64,000 nt of DNA from WTKD01 sp965243525 (GTDB lineage Bacteria > Spirochaetota > Spirochaetia > WTKD01). Numbering within the stretch: the first letter of the stretch is position 1; every line of letters starts with the position of its first letter. The DNA is taken from positions 62,001 to 126,000 of the forward strand of contig OZ251568.1 of assembly GCA_965243525.1 (NCBI GenBank), given 5' to 3'. The translations under genes were made by a program, and so were the position numbers. The notes beneath the pieces were generated by a model. It did not search any database and was not told the origin of the DNA. It worked only from the letters and a program-made list of their open reading frames with translations. Shown here in pieces: positions 7,966 through 16,721 of this stretch.

Positions 7966-9654
7966 CTAGGACGTAACAGCGCCTTTTCCAGCAGAGTTTA
8001 CCAGTTGGGCATATTTATACAATGCACCTTTTGTGTATTTTGATTGAGGTGCACGCCAGTTTTTTCTTCTCTCAAATAATTCTTTTTCACTCACCTCAAC
8101 TGAAAGCTCCTGCGTGGTGCTGTCGAGTGTTATGATATCACCATCGTTGACAAGGGCAATAGGACCGCCTACTTGTGCTTCGGGGGCAACATGGCCCACT
8201 ACCATTCCAAAACTTCCGCCTGAAAATCGACCATCTGTCACCAATGCAACATCTTGAATGAGCCCAGCGCCAACGATCGCCGAAGTGGGAGAGAGCATTT
8301 CGCGCATACCGGGGCCACCCTTTGGTCCCTCATAGCGGATAACAACAACATCTCTTTTTTTGATAGCTCCCGAAAGGATGGCTGTGAGTGCATCTTCTTC
8401 ACAGTTGAAGACCCTAGCCGGCCCCTTATGTACGATCTTATTTCGTCCGGACATTTTTAATACCGCTGCCTCTGGGGCGAGATTCCCCTGTAATATACAA
8501 AAAGATCCAACCGATTGTTTTGGTTTTGCCAAGGAATAGACAACCGAAGAGGATGGATTGCGTGGGGAAATGTCTGCATAGTTTTCTGCAATTGTTTTGC
8601 CGGTGACAGTTAATGCATCACCATGTAATAACCCTTCATCTAGAAGCATTTTCATGATGATTTGCAGTCCGCCTTCTTCATGCAGATGCTGCATGAGATA
8701 TTGACCTGAGGGTTTCATGTCCACAAGCACTGGTGTGGTTTTGAAAAAATGATTGAATTCAGAAATGTCTAAGGGAACTTCTGCCTCATGTGCTAATGCA
8801 AGCAAATGGAGCACTGCATTGGTTGATCCTCCTAATGCAAGGGATACTCGAATCGCATTTTCAAAGGATTTTTTGGTAAGTATGGTGCTAAACGTGATAT
8901 TCTTGTCGATGCATTCATATAATGCCTCTACGCTACGTAGCACAACGTCGTTTCGATGTTCTGAGACAGCAGGTACTGAGGCACAGCCTGGAACACACAA
9001 TCCGAGTGCTTCGGTTGCACATGCCATGGTGTTTGCGGTATACATCCCTCCACATGCCCCTGCGCCCGGACAAGCAGCACATTCAATTGCATGAACTTCT
9101 TCAGCACTCATTTGACCAATGCTGTGTTTTCCCACTGCTTCAAAGGCATTTACCAAGTCAATGGCCTTGCCTTTGTAATTTCCTGGGCTGATCGTTCCTC
9201 CATAGATGAATACAGAAGGACGATTCATTCTACGAAGACCAAGTAAGGTGCCGGGAATGCTTTTGTCACATCCACCAAATCCAAGTAATGCGTCAAGCTG
9301 ATGTCCATGAGTTGCCAACTCGATGATGTCTGCTATTGTTTCGCGAGATATCAAGGATGCCTTCATCCCCTCATGTCCCATTGCTTCTCCGTCGGTTACC
9401 ACGAATGTGTGAAAAGTCATTGGATAGCAATGAGCATCTTGTCTAATTTTCTTTTTTGCAAGACCTGCAAGAACATCAAGATGCATGTTACACGGACCAA
9501 CATCGCTTGCTGCACTTGCAATGCCAAGCAGCGGTTTTGAAAAATCCGCATCCTTCATGCCCACAGCACGAAGCATCGCACGGTTTCCAGTACGTGCCCG
9601 CCCTGCGGTCATCGCCTTACTAAATGTATTCTTTCCGCTAAAATTATACTGCAT
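7966..9654 (-). CDS. ilvD: Dihydroxy-acid dehydratase
   Basis: 562 residues, typical length. It removes water from 2,3-dihydroxy-isovalerate and -methylvalerate in valine and isoleucine synthesis, using an Fe-S cluster. The three expected cluster cysteines are visible: Cys55 (SDVGPCNMH), Cys129 (GFGGCDKSIPG) and Cys201 (CPGAGACGGMYTANTM). The C-terminal motifs G-R-F-S-G-G-S and G-H-V-A-P-E-A are intact. The start has an AGAGGTGA site. It is the last gene of the ilvB-ilvN-leuC-leuD-ilvD operon, 9 bases after leuD. Confidence 0.97.
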   Translation of the reverse strand: MQYNFSGKNTFSKAMTAGRARTGNRAMLRAVGMKDADFSKPLLGIASAASDVGPCNMHLDVLAGLAKKKIRQDAHCYPMTFHTFVVTDGEAMGHEGMKASLISRETIADIIELATHGHQLDALLGFGGCDKSIPGTLLGLRRMNRPSVFIYGGTISPGNYKGKAIDLVNAFEAVGKHSIGQMSAEEVHAIECAACPGAGACGGMYTANTMACATEALGLCVPGCASVPAVSEHRNDVVLRSVEALYECIDKNITFSTILTKKSFENAIRVSLALGGSTNAVLHLLALAHEAEVPLDISEFNHFFKTTPVLVDMKPSGQYLMQHLHEEGGLQIIMKMLLDEGLLHGDALTVTGKTIAENYADISPRNPSSSVVYSLAKPKQSVGSFCILQGNLAPEAAVLKMSGRNKIVHKGPARVFNCEEDALTAILSGAIKKRDVVVIRYEGPKGGPGMREMLSPTSAIVGAGLIQDVALVTDGRFSGGSFGMVVGHVAPEAQVGGPIALVNDGDIITLDSTTQELSVEVSEKELFERRKNWRAPQSKYTKGALYKYAQLVNSAGKGAVTS

Positions 9655-9663
9655 AGATCACCT

Positions 9664-10275
9664 CTAGTGGTTTGTTTTTGAAAATGCAAGATAGGGGAGA
9701 TGCTTTACTGTTTTTTCAATAGCATCCTTGTTTGAAAGCAATGCACCGGTTATATCCCATATCCCTGTTGTTAGGGCTGATTGAATAGCTTTTTTTATTG
9801 TGCAGGCATAGGATTGATCACCAACTTTCAAAGTTGCAGTTGCGATATCTAGTGATAACTCGGTTTCAGGATATGCCTCAATGGTTGACTGCACCGTTTG
9901 TATAACATCAATAGACAGCGTTGCAGTGGGAATGCCGATGCTTGTGCAATTTCCTGCAAATATTTCTGCAAAGGATTCACCAATGATCGCGGCAATTCCG
10001 TAATCTTTCAGCGATTGAGGCGCATGTTCACGCGATGATCCACACCCAAAATTGTCGTTTACGACCAAAATTTGGGCTCCCTTGAAACGCGGAGAATTGA
10101 ATGGATGATCCATTTCATTGCCTGCATCGTCAAATCGAACATCTTGAAATGCATATTTTCCTATACCTGCAAAGGTGATAACCCGCAAATATCGAGCGGG
10201 GATAATTTGATCGGTGTCGATATCGTTTCCGCGAACAGGGATACCGCGACTGACTATTTTTGTAATTTTAACCAT
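9664..10275 (-). CDS. leuD: 3-isopropylmalate dehydratase small subunit
   Basis: 203 residues from the ATG at 10275. That start gives the normal N-terminus and an 8-base overlap with leuC; a TTG two codons upstream is possible but less likely. Small-subunit motifs are present: V-R-G-N-D-I-D-T-D-Q-I-I-P-A-R-Y-L, the NDNFGCGSSREHAPQSL block (about 75-91) and G-I-A-A-I-I-G-E-S-F-A-E-I-F. It forms a heterodimer with LeuC that isomerises 2- to 3-isopropylmalate in leucine synthesis. The overlap suggests translational coupling to leuC. Confidence 0.95.
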   Translation of the reverse strand: MVKITKIVSRGIPVRGNDIDTDQIIPARYLRVITFAGIGKYAFQDVRFDDAGNEMDHPFNSPRFKGAQILVVNDNFGCGSSREHAPQSLKDYGIAAIIGESFAEIFAGNCTSIGIPTATLSIDVIQTVQSTIEAYPETELSLDIATATLKVGDQSYACTIKKAIQSALTTGIWDITGALLSNKDAIEKTVKHLPYLAFSKTNH

Positions 10276-11677
10276 GAGCAAATGTCCTTACGTCGATAAT
10301 TTCACCACTAACTGCGGCAGCTGCAACCATGGCGGGGCTCATAAGAACGGTTCGTCCTGTTTTTGATCCCTGTCTTCCAATAAAATTTCTGTTTGAGCTA
10401 CTCGCACAGAGTTGCCTTCCTTGGAGTTTGTCGGGGTTCATGGCAAGACACATGGAGCATCCTGCACCACGCCATTCAAATCCAGCATCGCTAAAAATTT
10501 GGTCTAAGCCCTCAGCGACTGCCTGCTTTGCAACCTGCTTTGACCCAGGCACCACGATAGCGTGCACATGTGGGGCTCTCTTTTTGCCTTCGACAATTTT
10601 TGCAGCTTCCCGGAGGTCTGTGATGCGACTATTTGTGCAAGAGCCAATGAACGCAACATCAATTTTCTTCCCAGCCATTGGTTCTCCCTCGTTGAAATCC
10701 ATGTGTTTCAAAGCAAGTTTTGCAACTTCGCGCTCATGTGGATCGAGGTCTTTTATTTTTGGGATGGTCTCAGATATGGCGATTCCCTGCCCAGGGTTGA
10801 TTCCCCAAGTGACTCGCGGTTCAAGTGCCGTTCCATCAATTTCATACTGATCATCGTATGATGCGTCGTCTGCACTGCGGATTGACTTCCAATAATCAAG
10901 CGCATCATCAAAGACATCTTCAGATGGGCCATAGGTTCTATTTCGCAAATAGTCAAAGGTTTTCTCATCAGGGCTGACATAACCAACCCGTGCGCCACCT
11001 TCAATACTCATATTACAGATGGTCATGCGGCCTTCCATGGATAGGCTCTCAATAGCAGACCCTGCATATTCATAGGCATATCCAATGCCGCCTTTCACAG
11101 TGAGGTCAGAAATTATCTTTAAGATGATGTCTTTTGCATAGACATAGGGGTTGAGGTGCCCGTTTACTTGGATTCGCCGAACCTTTGGACGACTCAATGC
11201 GATGCACTGTGTTGCGAGGATGTCTCTAATTTGTGTAGTGCCTACTCCAAAGGCGATAGCACCAAATGCGCCGTGTGTTGATGTGTGGCTGTCTCCACAG
11301 GCGATTGTCATGCCTGGTTGTGTTAGCCCAAGTTCGGGTCCGATGATGTGTACGATTCCTTGATAATCGGTGTCGACAGAAAAAAATTCAATGCCGTATT
11401 CTCTTGTGTTTTGCTCAAGAGCCTTTGTCATCGCTTCAGCCTGTATGTCGGCATAGGGACGAACATATTGGTCCTTTGTTGGAACGATATGATCGACTGT
11501 TGCGAAGGTTCGATAGGGGTAGAGCACCGATAAGTCTCGTTCCTTAATCATTTGAAATGCCTGCGGTGAAGTTACTTCATGGATTAGATGTAACCCAATA
11601 AGCAATTGGTCTTGCCCCGATGGCAGTGTTGCTACTTTGTGTAGATTCCAGACTTTGTTAAGAAGATTTTCTGTCAT
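10268..11677 (-). CDS. leuC: 3-isopropylmalate dehydratase large subunit
   Basis: 469 residues, normal for bacterial LeuC of the aconitase superfamily. The three [4Fe-4S] cysteines lie in FIGSCTNSRITDLR and GAGCSMCLAMNPD. Other family blocks seen are DHIVPT near the start, ACGDSHTSTHGAFGAIAFGVG and the substrate region Y-E-Y-A-G-S-A-I. A GAGGG ribosome site precedes the ATG. The leucine branch here has leuC and leuD only; leuA and leuB are not in the window. Confidence 0.97.
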   Translation of the reverse strand: MTENLLNKVWNLHKVATLPSGQDQLLIGLHLIHEVTSPQAFQMIKERDLSVLYPYRTFATVDHIVPTKDQYVRPYADIQAEAMTKALEQNTREYGIEFFSVDTDYQGIVHIIGPELGLTQPGMTIACGDSHTSTHGAFGAIAFGVGTTQIRDILATQCIALSRPKVRRIQVNGHLNPYVYAKDIILKIISDLTVKGGIGYAYEYAGSAIESLSMEGRMTICNMSIEGGARVGYVSPDEKTFDYLRNRTYGPSEDVFDDALDYWKSIRSADDASYDDQYEIDGTALEPRVTWGINPGQGIAISETIPKIKDLDPHEREVAKLALKHMDFNEGEPMAGKKIDVAFIGSCTNSRITDLREAAKIVEGKKRAPHVHAIVVPGSKQVAKQAVAEGLDQIFSDAGFEWRGAGCSMCLAMNPDKLQGRQLCASSSNRNFIGRQGSKTGRTVLMSPAMVAAAAVSGEIIDVRTFAHG

Positions 11678-11703
11678 TAGTCCCTCAAGAATGAGCTATT
11701 CAA

Positions 11704-12207
11704 TTAGCTTGTTGGTTCTGCACTTCGAGAAATTAATACATTCCCGGTGCTGATTGCCTCGATAATATTGAACTCCTCAAGTACTCGCTTCAACCGTTCA
11801 ATGGTATCTGCACTACCATGAGCTTCAATAATAATACTCTCTTTATCAATATCCAGTATATCACATTGAAATGCACTTGCAATACTTAAGATATGCAGGC
11901 GAGTTTTTTCGGTATATCGAATCTTGATCAAGGATAATTCTCGAGTGATCACATCTTGATTTGTTCTATCACTTGCGTGCACAACGTCAATCAGCTTGTT
12001 TAGTTGCTTCAGAATATTGTTCAGTCCCTCTGGATTACCTGTAATTACGATAGTCATGATAGAAAAACTACGATTCTGTGTAGGTGAGACGACAAGGCTT
12101 TCAATATTGTATCCTCGTCGTGAAAAAACCAACGCGATACGAATCAATGTTCCCGGGCGGTTTCTCACATGTAATACGATAGTATGTTGTTGTTCAATAG
12201 GACTCAT
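11704..12207 (-). CDS. ilvN: Acetolactate synthase small (regulatory) subunit
   Basis: 167 residues with an N-terminal ACT domain (HTIVLHVRNRPGTLIRIALVFSRRGYNIESL, of which the conserved core is N-R-P-G-T-L and R-R-G-Y-N-I-E-S-L) and the C-terminal acetolactate synthase small-subunit domain. It binds branched-chain amino acids and gives feedback control to IlvB. One base separates it from the ilvB stop codon, and a GGGAG site lies within the 3' end of ilvB, so expression of both subunits is coupled. Confidence 0.95.
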   Translation of the reverse strand: MSPIEQQHTIVLHVRNRPGTLIRIALVFSRRGYNIESLVVSPTQNRSFSIMTIVITGNPEGLNNILKQLNKLIDVVHASDRTNQDVITRELSLIKIRYTEKTRLHILSIASAFQCDILDIDKESIIIEAHGSADTIERLKRVLEEFNIIEAISTGNVLISRSAEPTS

Positions 12208-12208
12208 T

Positions 12209-13912
12209 TTACGTACTCCCTTTTGGTTTTTCTAATTTCGTTTTCGGGGCCTCTATGAGCATCTCGTCGTAGGAAGCTCCAGATGGAATCATAGGAAAGA
12301 CATTCTCTTCTCTGTCGACGAGTGCATCAACGACACATGGCCCATCATAGGCAAGAATATCTGCAATTGTTTGTTTTAACTTCGTATGTTTTTTGATTCT
12401 AAATCCACGAACACCATAACTCTCAGCGAGTTTGACGAAATCAGGATTCCCCACGAGGTCAACGCCGGAAAGGCGGTTTTCATAAAAAAGGCTCTGCCAT
12501 TGACGGACCATTCCATAGTATTTGTTGTTGATGATCAATATTTTCACAGGCAATTTGTGAATCGCAATGGTCGCCAATTCATACAAGGTCATTTGAAATC
12601 CACCATCCCCAACGATTGCAATAACTGTTTTATCCTTTCTTGCAAACTGTGCTCCAATTGCTGCTGGAAATCCATATCCCATCGATCCAGCACCGCCGCT
12701 GGAAAGCCAGGTATTGGGTTCTGCTGTCTTGAAATACTGCGCTGCCCACATTTGATGTTGTCCAACATCGGTCGCGACGATGGCATCACCTCGTGTTTGC
12801 AGATAGAATTCTTCGATAATCCGCTCTGTTCGTAATCCAGATTTTTTGTAGCGCAACGGATATTTTTTTCTCCATTGAGAAACTTGAGTCTTCCAAGCAG
12901 AAGGTTGTTTTTGTTGCACTATGCTTGCAAGACGCTCAACAATTTCTGCAGCATCGCCGTGAATCGTGATATCCATTTCAAGTGTCTTGTTGAATTCAGA
13001 GGCATCGATATCGATGTGAATACGCTTGGCGATCTGATTGAACTTAGTCGGATCGCTAACGATGCGGTCATCCCATCGAGATCCAACAGAGAGGATAAGG
13101 TCAGCGTTTTTTATTGCAAGGTTTGCATAGGCAGTGCCATGCATACCCAACATCCCCAGCGAAAGATCATGGGTTTCAGGAAATGCTCCCTTTCCAAGAA
13201 GGGTGTTAACCACGGGAATTTGCATTTTTTCAGCGAGATACGTCAGGGCCTTATGGGCACCAGCAAGAATCGCTCCATGTCCCGCAAGAATAATTGGTCG
13301 AGCGGCTTTTTCTAATGCAACAGCAGCCTCATTGATGCGATCAGTATCAATAGATGGAGTTGGTTCATATCCTGGGATGTCAATCGTCGTATCGTAATTT
13401 GGAATCGCGGTGCCTGCAGAAACATCTTTTGGAACATCGATCAACACAGGACCAGGACGACCGCTCTGACAGATGTAGAATGCCTCCTGGAGCACATGGG
13501 GAAGATCTTCAGTCTTTTTAACAAGATATGAATGCTTTACAACAGGATAGGAGATGCCAGAAACATCTGCTTCCTGAAACGCATCAAGCCCAAGATTCCA
13601 GGTTGTTTGCTGTCCACAAATAACAACCATCGGGATTGAATCCATTTGTGCGGTGAGTAGCCCCGTGATTGTATTCGTCGCACCAGGTCCTGAAGTAACC
13701 AAGACAACAGCCGGTTTCCCAGTCGTACGCGCATACCCATCGGCAATAAACACAGCACCTTGTTCGTGCCGGGTGAGGATGTATTGGATCGGAGAATCAA
13801 CAATAGCATCAAAAATAGGGATTGCAGCCCCTCCGGGAAGACCAAATACATATTCAATATTATGTTTGTGAATCATATCAACAATGATTTCTGCACCAGT
13901 TTTTTTATCCAT
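12209..13912 (-). CDS. ilvB: Acetolactate synthase large (catalytic) subunit
   Basis: 567 residues of a thiamine-diphosphate enzyme that condenses pyruvate to acetolactate, or with 2-oxobutyrate to acetohydroxybutyrate. The N-terminal domain has the catalytic glutamate in LTRHEQGAVFIADGYAR (about residues 44-60). The FAD/central domain follows, and the ThDP motif is at about 430-460 (GDGGFQMTLYELATIAIHKL then NNKYYGMVRQWQ). The start has an AAGGA site 8 bases upstream. First gene of the five-gene operon; a plausible promoter is at 13930-13958. No T-box, leader peptide or attenuator was visible in the 229-base divergent gap. Confidence 0.97.
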   Translation of the reverse strand: MDKKTGAEIIVDMIHKHNIEYVFGLPGGAAIPIFDAIVDSPIQYILTRHEQGAVFIADGYARTTGKPAVVLVTSGPGATNTITGLLTAQMDSIPMVVICGQQTTWNLGLDAFQEADVSGISYPVVKHSYLVKKTEDLPHVLQEAFYICQSGRPGPVLIDVPKDVSAGTAIPNYDTTIDIPGYEPTPSIDTDRINEAAVALEKAARPIILAGHGAILAGAHKALTYLAEKMQIPVVNTLLGKGAFPETHDLSLGMLGMHGTAYANLAIKNADLILSVGSRWDDRIVSDPTKFNQIAKRIHIDIDASEFNKTLEMDITIHGDAAEIVERLASIVQQKQPSAWKTQVSQWRKKYPLRYKKSGLRTERIIEEFYLQTRGDAIVATDVGQHQMWAAQYFKTAEPNTWLSSGGAGSMGYGFPAAIGAQFARKDKTVIAIVGDGGFQMTLYELATIAIHKLPVKILIINNKYYGMVRQWQSLFYENRLSGVDLVGNPDFVKLAESYGVRGFRIKKHTKLKQTIADILAYDGPCVVDALVDREENVFPMIPSGASYDEMLIEAPKTKLEKPKGST

Positions 13913-13929
13913 AACTATTCCTTAAGCAT

Positions 13930-13958
13930 AGTATGACATATATCAGAAGATGCCGCAA
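13930..13958 (-). promoter_or_regulatory. Candidate promoter of the ilv-leu operon
   Basis: Minus-strand TTGCGG (13953-13958), 17 bp, CATACT (13930-13935), 17 bases before the ilvB ATG. The short leader holds only the ribosome site, with no room for a T-box or leader-peptide attenuator. Confidence 0.4.
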
Positions 13959-14141
13959 GTAGTCAGAAAAAAGAATAACTATTTCCTCTGGATTAGCTGT
14001 TAAAAAGTATGGTACTGTGAAGTTATAGTGATTTTGAGGATAGATTTTTGGAGGAACGGTATAGTATAGCATTTGCTCAGCGATATTTTGCCAACAATAG
14101 GTAAAATGATGCTGATTTGATTGTCCGTTGGGAGCTGAATT

Positions 14142-15182
14142 ATGTCAATTAGTCAATTATTTAGGTTTAGAGATGTTGTAGCTGAAAATATAGACAATAT
14201 TATAGACTCTGTTCAGAAAAAAAATGTTATACAAGAAACAAAATCTGATGAAATTATAGAAAAAATGCATGAATTTCTCACTCGAGGAAAAATGTTTCGA
14301 TCTTGCCTGTTTCTCTCTGTATGTAACAAGTTAGGCATGGACGAAAATGAGGACATCTATCGTGTTGCATCGGCCTTAGAGTTAATGCAGGCTTCGTTGT
14401 TGATCTTTGATGATATCATGGATGAAGATGAACTTCGCAGAGGGCTTCCTGCGTTTCATATATCCATGCGTAGGATTCAGAATCAAGAATACGGCGACCA
14501 CGATGCACAAAGCATTGCTTCTTGTGTTGGTATAGCGCTTATCATGCTCGCCTATGAACAAGTGCACACCTCTTTTGCAAGGTTTCCTCTGGAATCTGTC
14601 ACTGCACTCGCGCGTGAGTTTGACATTTGTTATTTTTCTGTTGCCTTTGGGCAGATATTGGACATTCGCGCTACGCATGCCTTTAGCACGATAGGGATTC
14701 ACGAGGTAGAGAAACTCCATCGATATAAAACCGCAGAGTATACGTTGGCATTGCCATTGGTGCTTGCTGGCATTTGTGCTGGATTGTCACCACAAGAGAA
14801 TCAGATTCTTCGTGAATTTGGTCATGCTGCAGGGTTGTTATACCAGTTGCAAGATGATGTTCTTGATTTTTGCGGAGAAGAAGCGGTGTTGGGAAAACCA
14901 CTTGCCTCTGATTTGTTTCAGGGAAAGCCTAACCTCGTAGCTGTGCTGCACAAGGAATTGTATGGAATATCGGAGTGGCAGGCAGTGCAGCTCGCCATCC
15001 AAAGGGGTGAAACTACAACGCAGGCCATGTATACCGATAGAATTGCCCAAGAGATACAGAAGATATCGCAACAACTATGCAGTCTTGCTGATGCTCAGGT
15101 TGCGCTTCTTACGCAAGCACATTCTGAACTTTCTGACCTATTATTGGTGATTTTGGAATGGATACAGATGCGTAAGGCGTGA
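14142..15182 (+). CDS. Polyprenyl diphosphate synthase (IspA-like)
   Basis: 346 residues of the trans-isoprenyl diphosphate synthase family, which elongates allylic diphosphates with isopentenyl diphosphate. The first aspartate-rich motif is D-D-I-M-D near residues 89-93, followed by E-D-E-L-R-R-G. The second is D-D-V-L-D near 237-241. The lysine/arginine motif R-G-K-M-F-R-S-C sits in the N-terminal part. Product length (C15, C20 or longer) cannot be told safely from the sequence. A GGGAG site precedes the ATG. Transcribed divergently from ilvB and convergently with pdxT, as a single gene. Confidence 0.88.
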   Translation: MSISQLFRFRDVVAENIDNIIDSVQKKNVIQETKSDEIIEKMHEFLTRGKMFRSCLFLSVCNKLGMDENEDIYRVASALELMQASLLIFDDIMDEDELRRGLPAFHISMRRIQNQEYGDHDAQSIASCVGIALIMLAYEQVHTSFARFPLESVTALAREFDICYFSVAFGQILDIRATHAFSTIGIHEVEKLHRYKTAEYTLALPLVLAGICAGLSPQENQILREFGHAAGLLYQLQDDVLDFCGEEAVLGKPLASDLFQGKPNLVAVLHKELYGISEWQAVQLAIQRGETTTQAMYTDRIAQEIQKISQQLCSLADAQVALLTQAHSELSDLLLVILEWIQMRKA

Positions 15183-15215
15183 ACGCATAAAACGTTGTAA
15201 AGAATATCTCGTACG

Positions 15216-15812
15216 TTATAGCTGGTTTATCCAGTATCGATGGATGGCGGTTGTGTTGCTGAGTTCTGGATGAAAGGTTGCAAAAAGCGAACGTTTGTAC
15301 TGAAGAAGCACTGGGAAATCCTCGTATCTTGCCAATACTTTCACCGAATCATCATAGGTCAGCACTTGAGGAGCACGAATGAATGTCGCTTGAATTGTCG
15401 TTGCGAGTGTTGGGACGGATAGTTTTGCTTCAAAACTATCATTCTGTCTTCCATAGGCGTTACGTTTGACGAGCATATCTACATAGCCGAACCCTCTGTC
15501 GTTGTGATAGTCTTCACAATCGTTTTGAATATGTTTTGCAGCAAGGATTAATCCGGCACAAGTGCCAAAATAGGGGAGATCTTGCTGGAGCAACGCCTGT
15601 TGAATCAGTGAAAAAAGACCGTTTTGCTCCATAAGCAGGTGCATCGTGGTGCTCTCTCCACCGGGAACGATAAGCCCATCAATGCCATGAAATTCTTGGG
15701 GAGTCCGGATGAGTACTGCTTTTGCTCCAACCCTTTGTACACATCGTGCATGGAGAGAGAATCCTCCCTGTAATGCAAGAATGCCAATGGTTTTACTGCC
15801 CGCGTACGGCAA
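15216..15812 (-). CDS. pdxT: Pyridoxal 5'-phosphate synthase glutaminase subunit
   Basis: 198 residues from the TTG at 15812. That start gives the usual PdxT N-terminus (KTIGILALQGGF) after a few residues, has GGAAGA seven bases upstream, and overlaps the pdxS end by 20 bases; the longer open frame upstream lies within pdxS and is not family-like. Class I glutaminase features: oxyanion/substrate motif PGGESTTM, nucleophile in FGTCAGLI and catalytic His-Glu in F-H-P-E-L. It delivers ammonia to PdxS. The TTG start and overlap suggest coupled, possibly sub-stoichiometric, expression. Confidence 0.9.
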   Translation of the reverse strand: MPYAGSKTIGILALQGGFSLHARCVQRVGAKAVLIRTPQEFHGIDGLIVPGGESTTMHLLMEQNGLFSLIQQALLQQDLPYFGTCAGLILAAKHIQNDCEDYHNDRGFGYVDMLVKRNAYGRQNDSFEAKLSVPTLATTIQATFIRAPQVLTYDDSVKVLARYEDFPVLLQYKRSLFATFHPELSNTTAIHRYWINQL

Positions 15813-16683
15813 GTCTTTTGTCTTCCTCCAATGATTCTGACTGAATGCTTGGCATGGGTTCACCAAGATCGAATGAGTATCGAGCGATACTATCTGGGTC
15901 GTCATATGCGGCCGTTGCTTGAACAATTGCACGAGCTCGCTTTTCTGGATTTGCGGATTTAAAAATTCCAGAACCAACGAAGACTGCTTCTGCACCGAGT
16001 TGCATCATCAATGCTGCATCTGCAGGAGTTGCGATACCACCAGCGGAAAAATTCGGCACTGGCAATCGCTTCTTTTTTGCGGTATCCTGCAATATCGTAA
16101 TTGGAACTCCAAGCTCTTTTGCTGCCGTTGCTATTGCGTCACTCCGCAGCGATGAGATATAGCCAATTTCTTGAGTAAGCGTTCGCATGTGGCGTACTGC
16201 TTCTACAATATCACCAGTACCGGCTTCTCCTTTTGTGCGAATCATTGCTGCACCTTCTGCAATGCGGCGTAATGCTTCGCCAAGGTTTCTGCACCCACAA
16301 ACAAAAGGCGTTTTGAAGGAATGCTTATCAACATGATTTGCATCGTCAGCAGGGGTGAGCACTTCGCTTTCATCGATAAAATCAATTCCAAGTGATTGGA
16401 GTACTGCCGCTTCAACAAAATGGCCAATGCGGCATTTTGCCATAACAGGAATCGAAACGGCTGACTTGATTTCCTCGATAATTTTTGGATCACTCATCCG
16501 AGCAACACCACCGTGTGCGCGAATATCTGCAGGAACACGCTCGAGAGCCATCACTGCCTGAGCACCTGCATCCGCCGCGATTTTGGCTTCCTCTGCGGTT
16601 GTAACATCCATAATGACCCCACCTTTGAGCATTTCTGCAAGACCAACTTTTACTTTCCATGTAGCAGTAGAACGATTATTCAT
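15793..16683 (-). CDS. pdxS: Pyridoxal 5'-phosphate synthase lyase subunit
   Basis: 296 residues, a highly conserved beta-barrel enzyme that builds PLP from ribose 5-phosphate, glyceraldehyde 3-phosphate and ammonia (DXP-independent route). Asp26 (GGVIMDV) and the substrate lysine Lys83 (PVMAKCRIGHF) match the known active site, and the second lysine is in IRTKGEAGTGD. The ATG at 16683 has no Shine-Dalgarno sequence; a near-consensus promoter ends 8 bp upstream, so the mRNA may be leaderless. It is divergent from yggS, which binds PLP, with only 38 bases between the two start codons. Confidence 0.97.
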   Translation of the reverse strand: MNNRSTATWKVKVGLAEMLKGGVIMDVTTAEEAKIAADAGAQAVMALERVPADIRAHGGVARMSDPKIIEEIKSAVSIPVMAKCRIGHFVEAAVLQSLGIDFIDESEVLTPADDANHVDKHSFKTPFVCGCRNLGEALRRIAEGAAMIRTKGEAGTGDIVEAVRHMRTLTQEIGYISSLRSDAIATAAKELGVPITILQDTAKKKRLPVPNFSAGGIATPADAALMMQLGAEAVFVGSGIFKSANPEKRARAIVQATAAYDDPDSIARYSFDLGEPMPSIQSESLEEDKRLAVRGQ

Positions 16684-16691
16684 AATACGTC

Positions 16692-16720
16692 ATACTAAAA
16701 TGCTGTGAGGGTTATGACAA
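16692..16720 (-). promoter_or_regulatory. pdxS-pdxT promoter
   Basis: Minus-strand TTGTCA (16715-16720), 17 bp, TAGTAT (16692-16697), with the pdxS ATG 8 bp further. The -35 box abuts the divergent yggS start at 16722, so the two genes share one control region. Confidence 0.7.
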
Positions 16721-16721
16721 G

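Noticed and set aside
10329..10850. 173-codon open frame antisense to leuC
   Set aside because: It mirrors a conserved gene on the other strand and has no ribosome site or recognisable sequence.
13913..14141. T-box or attenuator for the ilv operon
   Set aside because: The leader is only about ten to twenty bases long from the best promoter and no T-box consensus was seen.
15813..15995. N-terminal extension of pdxT
   Set aside because: The region is within pdxS and encodes nothing like the PdxT family.
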